A stretch of DNA of 64,000 nt, from positions 62,001 through 126,000 of the forward strand of contig NZ_QUNG01000009.1 in assembly GCF_003387375.1 (NCBI RefSeq), written 5' to 3'. The translations under genes and the position numbers were made by a program. Source of the stretch: Marinomonas pollencensis (GTDB lineage: Bacteria > Pseudomonadota > Gammaproteobacteria > Pseudomonadales > Marinomonadaceae). Positions 36,353 to 46,115 of the stretch are shown piece after piece (within the stretch, counting starts at the first letter, position 1; each line of letters starts with the position of its first letter). The notes beneath the pieces are model-generated. The model did no database searches. It had not been told where the DNA came from and worked only from the letters and a program-made list of their open reading frames with translations.

Positions 36353-37174
36353 ATGACGCGCGAATTAGATCAAAAACAAGCTTTTCAAACACATTGTTTG
36401 GCTCAAATGGGAGTGACCTCTTGGTTGTCTGCTTCGAGTGAGGTTGTGGGTCATGTGTTTTACGCGCCTCAGCCCTGGGCGATGGATCAAGCTTTTGAAG
36501 CAAGCGTAACGCCAGCTTTGGATACCTCAGCACCGACGCAAGGTTTTAGCGCCGGTTTGCCAGATACTGAGCCTAAAATTATTGCGCCAGAAGAGAAAGA
36601 GCAGTCCGTAGCGCACTTACGAGAGCAGCTAAGCGCTGGCCCTGAAATTGTAGTTGAAGACCTGCAGCCAATTGAAGAGCTAGCTGTAGATATCGAGGTT
36701 GCGATTGAAGAGGTGCCCACAACGAGTAGCATTTCGCAGATTGAATTGCGGGCCTATGCATTGGCTGGAGAACTGTTGATTGTAAGTGAGGTACCAGTCT
36801 CCTTTACTCAGCAAGAGGATATTGATCATTTGGCAGTTAAAATGGGACAGGCATTATTAAAAACGCCAGTCGATGAGTGGACAAGTCGAGGCTTGTCCTG
36901 GCCTGGAGCATTAAGAAACCCCTACTTTCTGACGCGACAAGATTGGTTGCTAGGCGCGTTAGAAAGTTTTCTAAATGGCTTGGTTGGCACATTTACTCGA
37001 GCGCCTAAAGTTGTTCTTGCCGGGGATCATATTGCCACACTGTATGATGAATTATCAGACGACTGTGTGATTAAAGCGTTTCCTGTCGCGCGTATTGTGA
37101 GTTTGCCAGAACTGTATCGTATACCAGAACTGCGTAAAGACGCTTGGCAAGTTATGCAGCGAGCACTATTTTAG
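36353..37174 (+). CDS. holD: DNA polymerase III psi subunit, cryptic pseudomonad type (HolD-like)
   Basis: The 273-residue protein lies directly before rimI, the position of holD in E. coli and of the larger 'cryptic' psi subunit in Pseudomonas. Its N-terminus 'HCLAQMGVTSW' (residues 14-24) matches the chi-binding start of E. coli HolD ('LQQLGITQW'). The middle, about residues 60-150, is acidic and low in complexity, and the C-terminal part ('LSWPGALRNPYFLTRQDWLLGALESF') is globular. Psi links chi to the clamp-loader core. The internal GC and frame are clean. The assignment rests on synteny plus the N-terminal motif, so moderate confidence. Confidence 0.65.
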   Translation: MTRELDQKQAFQTHCLAQMGVTSWLSASSEVVGHVFYAPQPWAMDQAFEASVTPALDTSAPTQGFSAGLPDTEPKIIAPEEKEQSVAHLREQLSAGPEIVVEDLQPIEELAVDIEVAIEEVPTTSSISQIELRAYALAGELLIVSEVPVSFTQQEDIDHLAVKMGQALLKTPVDEWTSRGLSWPGALRNPYFLTRQDWLLGALESFLNGLVGTFTRAPKVVLAGDHIATLYDELSDDCVIKAFPVARIVSLPELYRIPELRKDAWQVMQRALF

Positions 37175-37258
37175 GCCATTGCTTTAATCTTGTTCCCTTT
37201 GTTTGGCTCGTATTTAGTTAGTAGCTTCTTTCACCATTAATCATGGATTTTTTTAGTG

Positions 37259-37717
37259 ATGCCCTCGTTTACAACCCGCCCTGCTACAGAGAAAGATTTC
37301 GCTGCGATTTTGCGCTTGGATCAAAGCTCGAACCCTTACCCTTGGAGTGATGCATTGATAGAAGAGGCATTGGCTTCGCGGTTTAATTGGCTGGTTGAGC
37401 AAAACACTGGGACAAGCGAAGCCAGAGTGGTAGCTTGGTTAACGGCTTCGATGTTACTGGAACAATCAGAATTAGAGTTAATCGTGGTGGATCAAACTCA
37501 GCGCCGCCAAGGATTGGGTAGGAAATTACTGGAGACTTGGATTGAGCAGATGGTAGCTAAAGGTGTGCTTGAATGTTTGTTAGAAGTACGTGAATCAAAC
37601 CTTGGCGCTATCCATTTATACCGTTCTCTGGGTTTTATAGAGGTGGGACGCCGGAAGAATTATTATGCGACAGAGCAGGGTAAAGAAGCGGCATGCTTGT
37701 TTACCTTAACGATTTAA
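37259..37717 (+). CDS. rimI: Ribosomal protein S18 alanine N-acetyltransferase RimI
   Basis: The 152-residue GNAT protein contains the acetyl-CoA pyrophosphate loop 'QTQRRQGLGRKLLETWI' and 'LEVRESNLGAIHLYRSLGFIEVGRRKNYY', both hallmarks of RimI, which acetylates the N-terminal alanine of ribosomal protein S18. A GTG three bases upstream (37256) is also in frame. It follows the holD-like gene with an 84-base gap. Confidence 0.92.
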   Translation: MPSFTTRPATEKDFAAILRLDQSSNPYPWSDALIEEALASRFNWLVEQNTGTSEARVVAWLTASMLLEQSELELIVVDQTQRRQGLGRKLLETWIEQMVAKGVLECLLEVRESNLGAIHLYRSLGFIEVGRRKNYYATEQGKEAACLFTLTI

Positions 37718-37778
37718 ACGAGTCGTTGCGAAACCTCTCTAGATATTGAATAGCAGCAACAGAAAAAGGAATCAGATC

Positions 37779-38330
37779 ATGAGTCAAGTATTAGTGCCGA
37801 TTGCCAATGGCAATGAGGAAATTGAAGCGATCACCATTATCGATGTTTTACGCCGTGGCGGCGTTGATGTAACGGTAGCCAGCATTCATGAGGCAAAAAG
37901 CATCACGGGAGCGAATGGTTGCAAAATTGAAGCGGACACCCTGCTAACAGAAGTATCAGCAGTGCAGTACGATGCGATTGTATTACCAGGTGGTATGCCA
38001 GGCGCGGAGCATTTGCGTGATTGTGAGCTTTTGGTCGATATGTTGGAAAAGCATGACATACAGGATGCTTTATTGGCGGCTATTTGTGCTTCTCCTGCGC
38101 TGGTCTTTGGTACTCATGGTTTTGTGGTAGATAAGCAAGCAACTTGTTATCCAGGTTTTGAAGCTGGCTTGACTGGCGCAGAATACATTGCCGATCAACC
38201 GGTTGTTATGGACGATAATATTATTACCGGACAAGGACCAGCAGCGGCCATGACATTTTCTTTGGCGGTATTGGCAAATTTGAAAGGCTACGAAGCTGCT
38301 CAAGAAGTAGCCAATGGGCTTTTGTGTTAA
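37779..38330 (+). CDS. yajL: DJ-1/PfpI family protein YajL-like
   Basis: The 183-residue protein has the DJ-1/ThiJ fold: 'VLVPIANGNEEIEAITIIDVLRRGG', catalytic elbow 'AAICASPALVFG' with the nucleophilic Cys, and 'GQGPAAAMTFSLAVL' near the end. YajL acts in deglycation or protection against carbonyl and oxidative stress in E. coli. The start at 37779 follows AAAAAGGAATCAG; a further ATG 33 bases upstream is in frame but unlikely. Function within this genome is inferred from family only. Confidence 0.88.
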   Translation: MSQVLVPIANGNEEIEAITIIDVLRRGGVDVTVASIHEAKSITGANGCKIEADTLLTEVSAVQYDAIVLPGGMPGAEHLRDCELLVDMLEKHDIQDALLAAICASPALVFGTHGFVVDKQATCYPGFEAGLTGAEYIADQPVVMDDNIITGQGPAAAMTFSLAVLANLKGYEAAQEVANGLLC

Positions 38331-38496
38331 CGCAGCCGGGCGCAATGATTATTCCTGACCAAAAAGTCAATTAAAAAATGCACGAAAGGCTTATTTTTTC
38401 TCTATTTCCGCGGCTTTGCGGTGGACGCTAAGGGCTGATCGGAGTAAAATTGGGCAGATTTTTTGAACGCGAGATCTATTAATAATTGGTTAATAG

Positions 38497-38558
38497 ATGA
38501 ACGGCAAAAACGCAAATTCTTAAAAGCGAGATGGGCCGGTGGCTTGTCTCGCTTTTTT
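38497..38558 (+). promoter_or_regulatory. carAB leader: short ORF and attenuator hairpin
   Basis: An eight-codon frame (38497-38523, MNGKNANS) precedes and touches a 10-pair hairpin (38522-38531 with 38547-38556, loop 15 bases) that ends in a T-run, a classic intrinsic terminator shape. It lies 33 bases before the carA start. This looks like transcription attenuation of carAB. The peptide lacks a strong ribosome-binding site and obvious regulatory codons. Confidence 0.5.
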
Positions 38559-38590
38559 GCAACCTGATAGGCTCTAAATGGGAGGTTCCT

Positions 38591-39721
38591 TTGGCAACAT
38601 CAGCGATTCTAGCTCTGGAAGACGGCACTGTATTTAAAGGGGTGTCGATCGGAGCGGATGGCTCCTCAACGGCCGAAGTGGTTTTCAACACTTCGATGAC
38701 TGGTTATCAAGAAATTCTTACTGACCCTTCCTATGCTCGACAAATGGTCACTTTGACCTATCCCCATATTGGGAATACTGGCGTTAACTCTGAAGATGAA
38801 GAATCCAATAATGTTTGGTGTGAAGGTCTGATCATTCGTGATCTTCCTTTAGTCTCTAGCAGCTGGCGCGCAGAAGAGTCATTAGATTCTTATCTAAAAC
38901 GTAAAGGTGTTGTTGGTATCGCAGACATTGATACGCGTAAGTTAACACGTATTCTGCGAGAAAAAGGGGCGTTAGCAGGTTGCATCATGGCGGGTGACAA
39001 TCTAGATGAGGCCGCAGCGATTGCCGCAGCAAAAGGCTTCCCTGGCCTAAAAGGCATGGATCTAGCCAAAGAAGTATCTGTTAAAGAGTCTTATCAGTGG
39101 ACTGAGTCGACTTGGGATCTAGTGAAAGGCCATACAACACCTGAATCTTTTGATTTCCATGTTGTTGCCTACGATTTCGGTGTTAAGCAAAACATCTTAC
39201 GCATGTTGGTTGAGCGTGGCTGCCGCCTTACGGTTGTGCCAGCGCAAACACCAGCAAGCGATGTGCTAGCGTTGAATCCAGATGGTGTTTTCTTATCCAA
39301 TGGACCGGGTGACCCTGAGCCATGTGATTACGCAATCCAGGCAATTAAAGAGATCCTAGAAACAGAGATTCCTGTTTTTGGTATCTGTCTTGGTCATCAG
39401 CTTTTGGCTTTGGCTTCAGGCGCTAAGACTAAGAAAATGAAATTTGGTCACCATGGTGCCAACCATCCAGTACAAGCCATTGCAAAAGGCACTGTGATGA
39501 TTACTAGCCAGAACCACGGTTTCGCAGTAGATGAAGACACACTTCCTGCTAACCTTGAAATGACACATAAATCCTTGTTCGATGGTTCTTTGCAGGGAAT
39601 TTCCCGTACTGATAAGAGCGCATTCAGCTTCCAAGGTCATCCGGAAGCGAGCCCGGGGCCACATGACGTTGCGCCACTGTTCGATCAGTTCATCGAAAAC
39701 ATCAAAGCCTCCAAAGCCTGA
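38591..39721 (+). CDS. carA: Carbamoyl-phosphate synthase small subunit
   Basis: The 376-residue glutamine amidotransferase subunit supplies ammonia for carbamoyl phosphate, feeding arginine and pyrimidine synthesis. Class I GATase features are '[10 protein letters not shown]', '[12 protein letters not shown]' (nucleophilic Cys) and '[13 protein letters not shown]'. The start is TTG at 38591, with GGAGG 5 bases upstream (38581-38585); a distant in-frame ATG at 38531 lies inside the leader hairpin and is not used. It is followed by carB 16 bases later. Confidence 0.97.
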   Translation: MATSAILALEDGTVFKGVSIGADGSSTAEVVFNTSMTGYQEILTDPSYARQMVTLTYPHIGNTGVNSEDEESNNVWCEGLIIRDLPLVSSSWRAEESLDSYLKRKGVVGIADIDTRKLTRILREKGALAGCIMAGDNLDEAAAIAAAKGFPGLKGMDLAKEVSVKESYQWTESTWDLVKGHTTPESFDFHVVAYDFGVKQNILRMLVERGCRLTVVPAQTPASDVLALNPDGVFLSNGPGDPEPCDYAIQAIKEILETEIPVFGICLGHQLLALASGAKTKKMKFGHHGANHPVQAIAKGTVMITSQNHGFAVDEDTLPANLEMTHKSLFDGSLQGISRTDKSAFSFQGHPEASPGPHDVAPLFDQFIENIKASKA

Positions 39722-39737
39722 GCAGGAACGAAATACT

Positions 39738-42700
39738 ATGCCAAAGCGTACTGACATAAAAAGCGTCTTAATTTTGGGTGCAGGTCCTATCGTCATCGGT
39801 CAGGCCTGTGAATTTGACTATTCTGGTGCTCAAGCGTGTAAAGCGCTGCGTGAAGAAGGTTTCCGCGTTATTCTGGTGAACTCTAACCCAGCGACCATCA
39901 TGACTGACCCAGTGATGGCTGATGCGACTTACATTGAGCCAATCGAATGGCAAACAGTAGAAAAAATCATTGAGAAAGAGCGTCCAGATGCGGTTCTACC
40001 GACTATGGGCGGTCAAACTGCACTGAACTGTGCATTGGATCTAGAGCGTCACGGCGTTCTAGCAAAACACAAGGTTGAAATGATTGGTGCGACGGCGGAT
40101 GCCATCGACAAAGCGGAAGACCGTAATCGTTTTGACCAAGCAATGAAAGCGATTGGTCTTGAATGTCCACGCGCAGGTATTGCTCACAATATGGAAGAAG
40201 CGCTAGGCGTCCAACGTGAAGTAGGCTTCCCATGTATCATTCGTCCTTCTTTCACCATGGGTGGTACCGGTGGTGGTATCGCTTACAACATGGAAGAGTT
40301 CGAAGAAATCTGTACGCGTGGTTTGGACTTGTCGCCAACCAACGAATTGCTAATCGATGAGTCATTGATCGGTTGGAAAGAGTACGAGATGGAAGTTGTC
40401 CGTGACAAAAAAGACAACTGCATCATTGTTTGTGCGATTGAAAACTTTGACGCCATGGGGGTTCACACAGGTGACTCCATTACCGTTGCGCCAGCGCAAA
40501 CGCTAACAGACAAAGAATACCAAATCATGCGTAACGCTTCTTTGGCGGTATTGCGTGAGATCGGTGTGGAAACTGGCGGCTCGAACGTACAGTTCGGTAT
40601 GGATCCGAAAACAGGCCGTTTGGTTGTCATCGAGATGAACCCTCGTGTGTCTCGCTCTTCTGCACTTGCTTCTAAAGCGACTGGCTTTCCGATTGCGAAA
40701 ATCGCCGCAAAATTGGCGATCGGCTACACTCTAGATGAATTGCAAAATGACATTACTGGTGGTCAAACACCAGCGAGTTTCGAGCCAGCAATTGACTACG
40801 TTGTAACAAAAATCCCTCGCTTCACTTTTGAAAAATTCCCAACGGCTAATGATCGTCTAACGACGCAAATGAAGTCTGTGGGTGAAGTGATGGCGATTGG
40901 CCGTACCTTCCAAGAGTCTTTGCAAAAAGCATTGCGTGGTTTGGAAGTGGGCTCAGATGGCTTTAATCCACAACTGGATTTCGCCGAAGAAAACAGCAAA
41001 GAGAAGCTAGCTTACGAATTGCAAAACCCAGGTGCTGATCGCATTTGGTACATTGGTGATGCATTCCGTTCTGGCATGACGATCGATGAAATTTACGCCG
41101 TTACTGGTGTGGACCATTGGTTCCTAGTTCAGATCGAAGACTTGATCAAAGAAGAGCAAGCTTTGGCGGATCAAGGCTTGGTCGACATGACGCACGATGT
41201 GATGCGTCGTTTGAAGCGTAAAGGCTTCTCCGATTCACGTCTTGCAAGCTTGTTGCAAGTGACTGAGAAATCATTGCGTGAACGCCGTTACTTGGTGGAT
41301 GTGCATCCTGTCTACAAGCGAGTTGATACTTGTTCTGCTGAGTTTGCGACCAACACAGCGTACATGTACTCTACTTATGAAGAAGAGTGTGAAGCTGCAC
41401 CAACGGACAAAGATAAAATTATTATTCTAGGTGGTGGTCCAAACCGTATCGGTCAAGGTATCGAGTTTGACTACTGCTGTGTGCACGCGGCATTAGGCTT
41501 GCGTGACGCGGGTTACGAAACCATCATGGTAAACTGTAACCCTGAAACCGTATCGACCGATTACGATACCTCTGACCGTTTGTACTTCGAGCCAGTTACC
41601 TTAGAAGATGTGCTTGAAATCGTCCGTAAAGAGAAGCCAAAAGGCGTGATTGTTCAGTTTGGTGGTCAAACACCGCTGAAAATTGCTCGCGCTTTGCAAA
41701 ACGAAGGCGTACCTATCATTGGTACTACGCCAGAAGCGATTGACCGTGCGGAAGACCGTGAACGTTTCCAAAGCATGATTCAGCGTTTGGGTTACAAGCA
41801 GCCGCATAATGCGACTGTTCGTAGCGTTGACCAAGCCGCAATGAAAGCCGCAGAAATCGGTTATCCGCTTGTTGTTCGCCCATCTTATGTACTAGGTGGA
41901 CGTGCCATGGAAATCGTGTATAACGAAAAAGAATTGATGCGTTACATGACGACTGCGGTAAAAGTCTCTAACGACAGCCCAGTATTGTTGGATCACTTCT
42001 TGAACGCGGCGATCGAGATCGATATCGACTGTATCAGTGATGGTGAGCAAGTTGTGATCGGTGGCATCATGCAGCATATCGAGCAAGCAGGTGTTCACTC
42101 TGGTGACTCTGCGTGTTCTTTGCCTCCTTACTCATTGCCTGCGAATGTCCAAGATGACATCCGTGAAATGATTAAGAAAATGGCGCTTGAGCTTGGTGTT
42201 ATCGGCTTGATGAACACTCAGCTTGCAGTGCAAGATGGTGAAATCTACGTGATCGAGGTTAACCCTCGCGCTTCACGTACGGTACCGTTTGTTTCCAAAT
42301 GCATCGGCCGCTCTTTAGCCCAAGTTGCTGCATTGGTTATGTCTGGTAAGACATTGGAAGAGCTTGGTTTCACTAGCGAAATCATTCCTTCTTACTACAG
42401 TGTGAAAGAAGCTGTCTTCCCGTTCAACAAGTTCCAAGGTGTTGACCCGATTCTTGGCCCTGAAATGAAATCGACTGGTGAAGTCATGGGTGTTGGCGAT
42501 ACATTCGCTGAAGCCTTTGGCAAAGCGGTTCTAGGTGGTGGTACCGTATTACCAACGTCTGGCCGTGCGTTTATCAGTGTTCGTGACATGGACAAAGAAG
42601 GTGCGGTTGATGTGGCGCGTCGTTTAGTCGAGCTAGGTTTTGATATTGTGGGTACTGAAGGTACCGCAAAATTCTTAACTGAGCGTGGTGTAGAAGCGCG

Positions 42701-42953
42701 TAAAGTGAACAAGGTGAACGAAGGTCGTCCACACATTGTTGATATGCTGAAAAACGGCGAGATTGATTACATTATCAACACAACTTCAGGCACCCAGGCG
42801 ATTGCTGACTCTTCGGTTATTCGTCGCACAGCATTGCAGCGCAAGGTTTGTTACACTACAACATTGGCTGGCGCTGAAGCGACTAGCATGGCGATCAGTC
42901 TGAAAGGTGAAACCAAAGTTAGAAGACTGCAAGATTTGCACTTGGGGAAATAA
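39738..42953 (+). CDS. carB: Carbamoyl-phosphate synthase large subunit
   Basis: The 1071-residue enzyme has two homologous ATP-grasp halves ('[20 protein letters not shown]' at the N-terminus, '[19 protein letters not shown]' about residue 560), an oligomerization domain and a C-terminal MGS-like regulatory domain ('[14 protein letters not shown]'). It makes carbamoyl phosphate from bicarbonate, ATP and ammonia. Length is as in E. coli CarB (1073). A much longer in-frame extension upstream overlaps carA and is ruled out by the MPKRTD start. Its TAA overlaps the greA ATG. Confidence 0.98.
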   Translation: MPKRTDIKSVLILGAGPIVIGQACEFDYSGAQACKALREEGFRVILVNSNPATIMTDPVMADATYIEPIEWQTVEKIIEKERPDAVLPTMGGQTALNCALDLERHGVLAKHKVEMIGATADAIDKAEDRNRFDQAMKAIGLECPRAGIAHNMEEALGVQREVGFPCIIRPSFTMGGTGGGIAYNMEEFEEICTRGLDLSPTNELLIDESLIGWKEYEMEVVRDKKDNCIIVCAIENFDAMGVHTGDSITVAPAQTLTDKEYQIMRNASLAVLREIGVETGGSNVQFGMDPKTGRLVVIEMNPRVSRSSALASKATGFPIAKIAAKLAIGYTLDELQNDITGGQTPASFEPAIDYVVTKIPRFTFEKFPTANDRLTTQMKSVGEVMAIGRTFQESLQKALRGLEVGSDGFNPQLDFAEENSKEKLAYELQNPGADRIWYIGDAFRSGMTIDEIYAVTGVDHWFLVQIEDLIKEEQALADQGLVDMTHDVMRRLKRKGFSDSRLASLLQVTEKSLRERRYLVDVHPVYKRVDTCSAEFATNTAYMYSTYEEECEAAPTDKDKIIILGGGPNRIGQGIEFDYCCVHAALGLRDAGYETIMVNCNPETVSTDYDTSDRLYFEPVTLEDVLEIVRKEKPKGVIVQFGGQTPLKIARALQNEGVPIIGTTPEAIDRAEDRERFQSMIQRLGYKQPHNATVRSVDQAAMKAAEIGYPLVVRPSYVLGGRAMEIVYNEKELMRYMTTAVKVSNDSPVLLDHFLNAAIEIDIDCISDGEQVVIGGIMQHIEQAGVHSGDSACSLPPYSLPANVQDDIREMIKKMALELGVIGLMNTQLAVQDGEIYVIEVNPRASRTVPFVSKCIGRSLAQVAALVMSGKTLEELGFTSEIIPSYYSVKEAVFPFNKFQGVDPILGPEMKSTGEVMGVGDTFAEAFGKAVLGGGTVLPTSGRAFISVRDMDKEGAVDVARRLVELGFDIVGTEGTAKFLTERGVEARKVNKVNEGRPHIVDMLKNGEIDYIINTTSGTQAIADSSVIRRTALQRKVCYTTTLAGAEATSMAISLKGETKVRRLQDLHLGK

Positions 42954-43429
42954 TGAAAAAAGTACCAATGACGGTAGAAGGTGAAGCAAGTCTACGTGAA
43001 GAGCTTAACCATTTGAAAACCGTAGTTCGTCCTCGCGTGATTGCGGATATCGCAACGGCTCGCGAGCACGGCGATTTGAAAGAAAATGCAGAATATCACG
43101 CTGCCCGTGAAGAGCAGGGCTTTGCTGAAGGTCGTATCAAAGAGATCGAAGGTAAGTTATCTGATTCACAAGTGATCGACGTTAAGGCAATGCCAGCAAC
43201 GGGTAAAGTTGTGTTTGGTACCACTGTTACCTTATATAACGTAGATACTGAAGCGACCGTGACTTACCGTATCGTAGGTGATGACGAAGCAGACGTGAAG
43301 TTGAAGAAAATTTCTTATGCTTCACCTATTGCTAAAGCCATTATTGGGAAAGAAGAGGGTGATGAAGTCCTTGTGAAAATTCCAAGCGGTGAAGCAACGT
43401 ACGAGATTGAGAAAGTCGAATACATCTAA
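42953..43429 (+). CDS. greA: Transcription elongation factor GreA
   Basis: The 158-residue GreA stimulates cleavage of backtracked RNA by RNA polymerase. It has the N-terminal coiled coil with '[26 protein letters not shown]' (tip acidic residues intact) and the C-terminal FKBP-like domain ('[19 protein letters not shown]'). The ATG shares one base with the carB stop, so greA is translated from the carAB mRNA. A strong terminator follows. Confidence 0.97.
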   Translation: MKKVPMTVEGEASLREELNHLKTVVRPRVIADIATAREHGDLKENAEYHAAREEQGFAEGRIKEIEGKLSDSQVIDVKAMPATGKVVFGTTVTLYNVDTEATVTYRIVGDDEADVKLKKISYASPIAKAIIGKEEGDEVLVKIPSGEATYEIEKVEYI

Positions 43430-43455
43430 TTTGTATTAGCTAATTTCATTCTTTT

Positions 43456-43488
43456 AAAAGCCACGATGTGAAAGCATCGTGGCTTTTT
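43456..43488 (+). terminator. Rho-independent terminator after carAB-greA
   Basis: AAAAGCCACGATG (43456-43468) pairs with CATCGTGGCTTTT (43475-43487), 13 pairs and a 6-base loop, followed by a T. It resembles the terminator of the nitroreductase gene downstream in stem and loop. Confidence 0.85.
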
Positions 43489-43624
43489 GTTTGCCCAGCG
43501 AAGCAAGTAAACTATTAACAAAAAGTTTAAAGAGTTTAGTACATTTGACTAATTATAAAGTTTAAATGATGTATTTATAATGGCTTCAATTCGTTATTAC
43601 CCTTATAACTCGTTGGAGAAGATG

Positions 43625-44281
43625 ATGACTCATCAAATTATTCAAGACTTGAACAGTCGCTATACTGCTAAAAAATACGATGCGGATAAGCGTATCTCTC
43701 CTGAAAACCTAGAGGTGATCAAAGAAGCGATCCGCTTATCAGCTTCTTCTATCAACTCTCAGCCATGGAAATTTGTCTTAGTAGAAAGTGATGAAGGTAA
43801 GCAGCGTTTACACGACACTTTTGCTAATAAACACCAGTTTAACCAGCTGCATGCGAAAGAAGCTTCTCATACGTTATTGCTAGCCTACGATCCTGCGTTT
43901 ACCAAAGACAAATTTAGAAAGCGTGTTGATGCTGAAGTAAGTTCAGGTCATTTGCCTGCTGAAATGTACGACAGCTTTATGGGGGCTTATGCTTTCGCTG
44001 AAATGAACACAGACGAACACGGCAATAATGCAAGCTGGACCAAAGCACAAGTTTACTTGGCATTAGGTAACATCATGCATACCCTAGCCCGTTTAGGCAT
44101 TGCTTCTACACCGATGGAAGGGGTTGATCCTGAATTGATTGGTGAGAAATTTGCGGCAGAATTAGATGGCCATGTGTGTGAAGTTGCCTTGGCAATGGGT
44201 TACCACAAAGACGGCGATGATTGGAACCACGGTCTGCCAAAAGCCCGCCTAGCGATGGATGATATTATCGCCACAGCCTAA
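43625..44281 (+). CDS. NAD(P)H nitroreductase family protein (NfsB-like)
   Basis: The 218-residue flavoprotein resembles E. coli NfsB (217 residues): 'MTHQIIQDLNSRYTAKKYD', 'SSINSQPWKFVLVES' (FMN phosphate site), 'WTKAQVYLALGNIMHTLARLGIASTPMEG' and the C-terminal 'KARLAMDDII'. It is predicted to reduce nitroaromatics or quinones with NAD(P)H. Two adjacent ATGs (43622 and 43625) follow GGAGAAG, the second with the better spacing. A flavoenzyme; the physiological substrate is unknown. Confidence 0.85.
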   Translation: MTHQIIQDLNSRYTAKKYDADKRISPENLEVIKEAIRLSASSINSQPWKFVLVESDEGKQRLHDTFANKHQFNQLHAKEASHTLLLAYDPAFTKDKFRKRVDAEVSSGHLPAEMYDSFMGAYAFAEMNTDEHGNNASWTKAQVYLALGNIMHTLARLGIASTPMEGVDPELIGEKFAAELDGHVCEVALAMGYHKDGDDWNHGLPKARLAMDDIIATA

Positions 44282-44313
44282 TCAAACCGTTAAACATTTA
44301 TCTTTGATAATGG

Positions 44314-44341
44314 AAGCCACCTTGTGAAAGCAAGGTGGCTT
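44314..44341 (+). terminator. Terminator after the nitroreductase gene
   Basis: AAGCCACCTTG (44314-44324) and CAAGGTGGCTT (44331-44341) form an 11-pair stem with a 6-base loop (TGAAAG) and a short T tail. It differs from the greA terminator by compensatory changes only. Confidence 0.8.
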
Positions 44342-44353
44342 TTGTTTTACTAT

Positions 44354-44383
44354 AAAAAACACCGGTTTCGCCGGTGTTTTTTT
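44354..44383 (-). terminator. Bidirectional terminator at the convergent junction
   Basis: AAAAAACACCGG (44354-44365) and CCGGTGTTTTTT (44371-44382) form a 12-pair stem with a 5-base loop and A/T flanks on both sides. It lies 24 bases after the stop of the minus-strand iron gene and can serve both converging transcripts. Confidence 0.8.
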
Positions 44384-44406
44384 ATAGGCTGTTATTTAGG
44401 AAGTCG

Positions 44407-44946
44407 TTAAGACTGTGGGTATTTGAATTTGAAATCGACTTTAAATGGCTTAAACCAATCTGCGACACCAGTGGCTTTGTCTACGTGGTGCAAAAAGCCT
44501 TTTTCGTCTGGTGCTGTATATTCAAGATGAGCTATGTAGGTGCCTTTACCTTTCAGCTGTACTGAGTGTGCGTAGTGTGGACCATCGCCAGCCGTCATGG
44601 GCAGCATTTGGCCGTATTCCATAAAGCTTGGATCTCCTACTTTTGTTACGACGTAATTAATGCTCATATAGGGAATCCATGCACCATTTGGAAAGCCCCA
44701 TTTGTTGTCTTGAGTTGCGTGTACGTCAGATTCAAGGTGTACCACATCTTTGCCTGTTATCATTGAGGCTGGTGAGGGGGCGGTCTTAATATCGACTAAA
44801 TAAGACGAAGCGATTTCCATTCCATCTTTATGGATGGGACCACCAACTGGGTATTCTCGGGCGCTTGCGTATTGGCTTATGAGGGCAGCGCTACAAAGTA
44901 ACGCGGTGAAGGAAAGCGCTTTTTTCACGTTATTAGTGAGTTGCAT
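44407..44946 (-). CDS. Periplasmic iron transport protein FtrA/P19-Tp34 type
   Basis: The 179-residue protein has a signal peptide (cleavage after 'QYASA' near residue 29) and matches the iron-transporter family P19/Tp34/FtrA: 'YPVGGPIHKDGMEIASSYLVDI', 'VHLESDVHATQDNKWGFPNGAWIPYM', and 'MTAGDGPHYAHSVQL'. The several Met, His and Glu residues are the metal and copper site. With a cupredoxin and an FTR1 permease it forms a high-affinity ferrous iron importer. Its ATG overlaps the FTR1 gene end by 14 bases. Confidence 0.88.
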   Translation of the reverse strand: MQLTNNVKKALSFTALLCSAALISQYASAREYPVGGPIHKDGMEIASSYLVDIKTAPSPASMITGKDVVHLESDVHATQDNKWGFPNGAWIPYMSINYVVTKVGDPSFMEYGQMLPMTAGDGPHYAHSVQLKGKGTYIAHLEYTAPDEKGFLHHVDKATGVADWFKPFKVDFKFKYPQS

Positions 44947-45769
44947 CTAGAGTGTCCTTATTTTGTTTGTGGCTTTGTTTAAGTCGTTGAGTGGTTAGAG
45001 AAATAACGCATAAAACGGCACACCAGGTGAGTATTTGTAGCCCCATGGGGGTTGCGGTATAACCAATGACAGAGTGAGCTAATACCCCAGCCCAGCTGTT
45101 ATTGGATAAGAGGAAAGAGCTATTCCACACTTGTGAACCTAATTGTGGCAAGAAACCAATGTTGGCAAGAATACCCACTGCTTGGCTGGATAAGCCTGCG
45201 GCTATGAGGGATAGAATCAAATTACTAGAGGAGAAAATGTAACGTAAAGGGATCATCACAATGCCACGGTACAGAGAATAGGTGACGAAAGCCCCCAGTG
45301 CGGTACCGAGTAAGCCGCCCAGTAACATGCTGTTTTCGGTTAACCCAGAAGACAGGAAAAGGCTGTACAAGAAGAGTACGACTTCTGAGCCTTCACGTAA
45401 TACAGCAATGGCAATGACGATCACAATAGCAAAGCTGCCTTTGCCATCGAGTAATAAGCCTTTGATATTTTCCTTGCTTCTCTCGGCCATTTCACGGCCT
45501 TTGGCTGACATCCAGATATTTTGCCAAGCCAGCATCAGTGCTGCGATGGCTAAAATACCCGCGTTAAAAATTTCTTGCCCGTAACCAGACAATGCGGCTT
45601 CTATCAAGCTGGTGAATTTAGCCAACAGTAGCGCACCAAATAAGCCAAGTGCGATGCCAGTGCATACTTGAAGGCGAATAGTTATGCCTTTACATGCGGC
45701 CGCTATGATGGAAATAACTAAGCCAGCCTCGAGCACTTCTCTAAATACAATGAGTAAAACAGCGAGCAT
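44933..45769 (-). CDS. FTR1-family iron permease
   Basis: The 278-residue permease has seven predicted helices and the two iron-binding RExxE motifs: 'REVLE' near residue 11 and 'REGSE' near residue 131. It passes iron, after oxidation by the cupredoxin partner, across the inner membrane. The ATG at 45769 follows AAGGAAA and begins exactly with the first RExxE helix. An in-frame upstream ATG (45832) overlaps the cupredoxin gene and is unlikely. Confidence 0.92.
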   Translation of the reverse strand: MLAVLLIVFREVLEAGLVISIIAAACKGITIRLQVCTGIALGLFGALLLAKFTSLIEAALSGYGQEIFNAGILAIAALMLAWQNIWMSAKGREMAERSKENIKGLLLDGKGSFAIVIVIAIAVLREGSEVVLFLYSLFLSSGLTENSMLLGGLLGTALGAFVTYSLYRGIVMIPLRYIFSSSNLILSLIAAGLSSQAVGILANIGFLPQLGSQVWNSSFLLSNNSWAGVLAHSVIGYTATPMGLQILTWCAVLCVISLTTQRLKQSHKQNKDTLDATH

Positions 45770-45782
45770 GTGAACGCTTTCC

Positions 45783-46115
45783 TTAAGGTCGTTTGACGTG
45801 AACAATGCCAACAACATTCGTGGCATAATCATTAAAAAAACGGTATTGGCCAGCTTTCAAAGGTCCAGTAAAGACGGTGATTTTTCCCTTTGGCACGACA
45901 ATTTTTTCGAATTTCATATCGTAGCTTTCTAGTTCTGCTACTTTGTTTGTGTTGTTAATGAGTTCAATTTTGATGGCCTTGTTTGGTGGGAGGCTAAAGG
46001 CTTTGGGAGTGAATCCCTTGTTATTAAGCTGCAATTGAAGAGCAAGCCTTTCGGCGTAGGCGGGCAGGCTAGCCAGAGAAAAAATAGAGAACAGAAGCAA
46101 GCAGCGTACAAACAT
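45783..46115 (-). CDS. Cupredoxin-domain periplasmic protein (FtrB/EfeO-N-like)
   Basis: The 110-residue secreted protein has a signal peptide ('LLLFSIFSLASLPAYA') and a cupredoxin fold: 'LQLNNKGFTPKAFSLPPNKAIKIELINNTN', 'ESYDMKFEKIVVPKGKITVFTGPLKAGQYRFFND'. It resembles the cupredoxin part of EfeO or FtrB and should handle Cu- or Fe-dependent oxidation before FTR1 transport. It is first in the ftr-type operon, behind a Fur-like box. The start at 46115 fits the signal peptide; an ATG at 46136 is in frame. Confidence 0.8.
   Translation of the reverse strand: MFVRCLLLFSIFSLASLPAYAERLALQLQLNNKGFTPKAFSLPPNKAIKIELINNTNKVAELESYDMKFEKIVVPKGKITVFTGPLKAGQYRFFNDYATNVVGIVHVKRP

Noticed and set aside
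38531-38590. Upstream ATG as carA start
   Set aside because: It lies inside the leader hairpin, adds 20 residues without family similarity and lacks a good ribosome-binding site; the TTG at 38591 has GGAGG at correct spacing.
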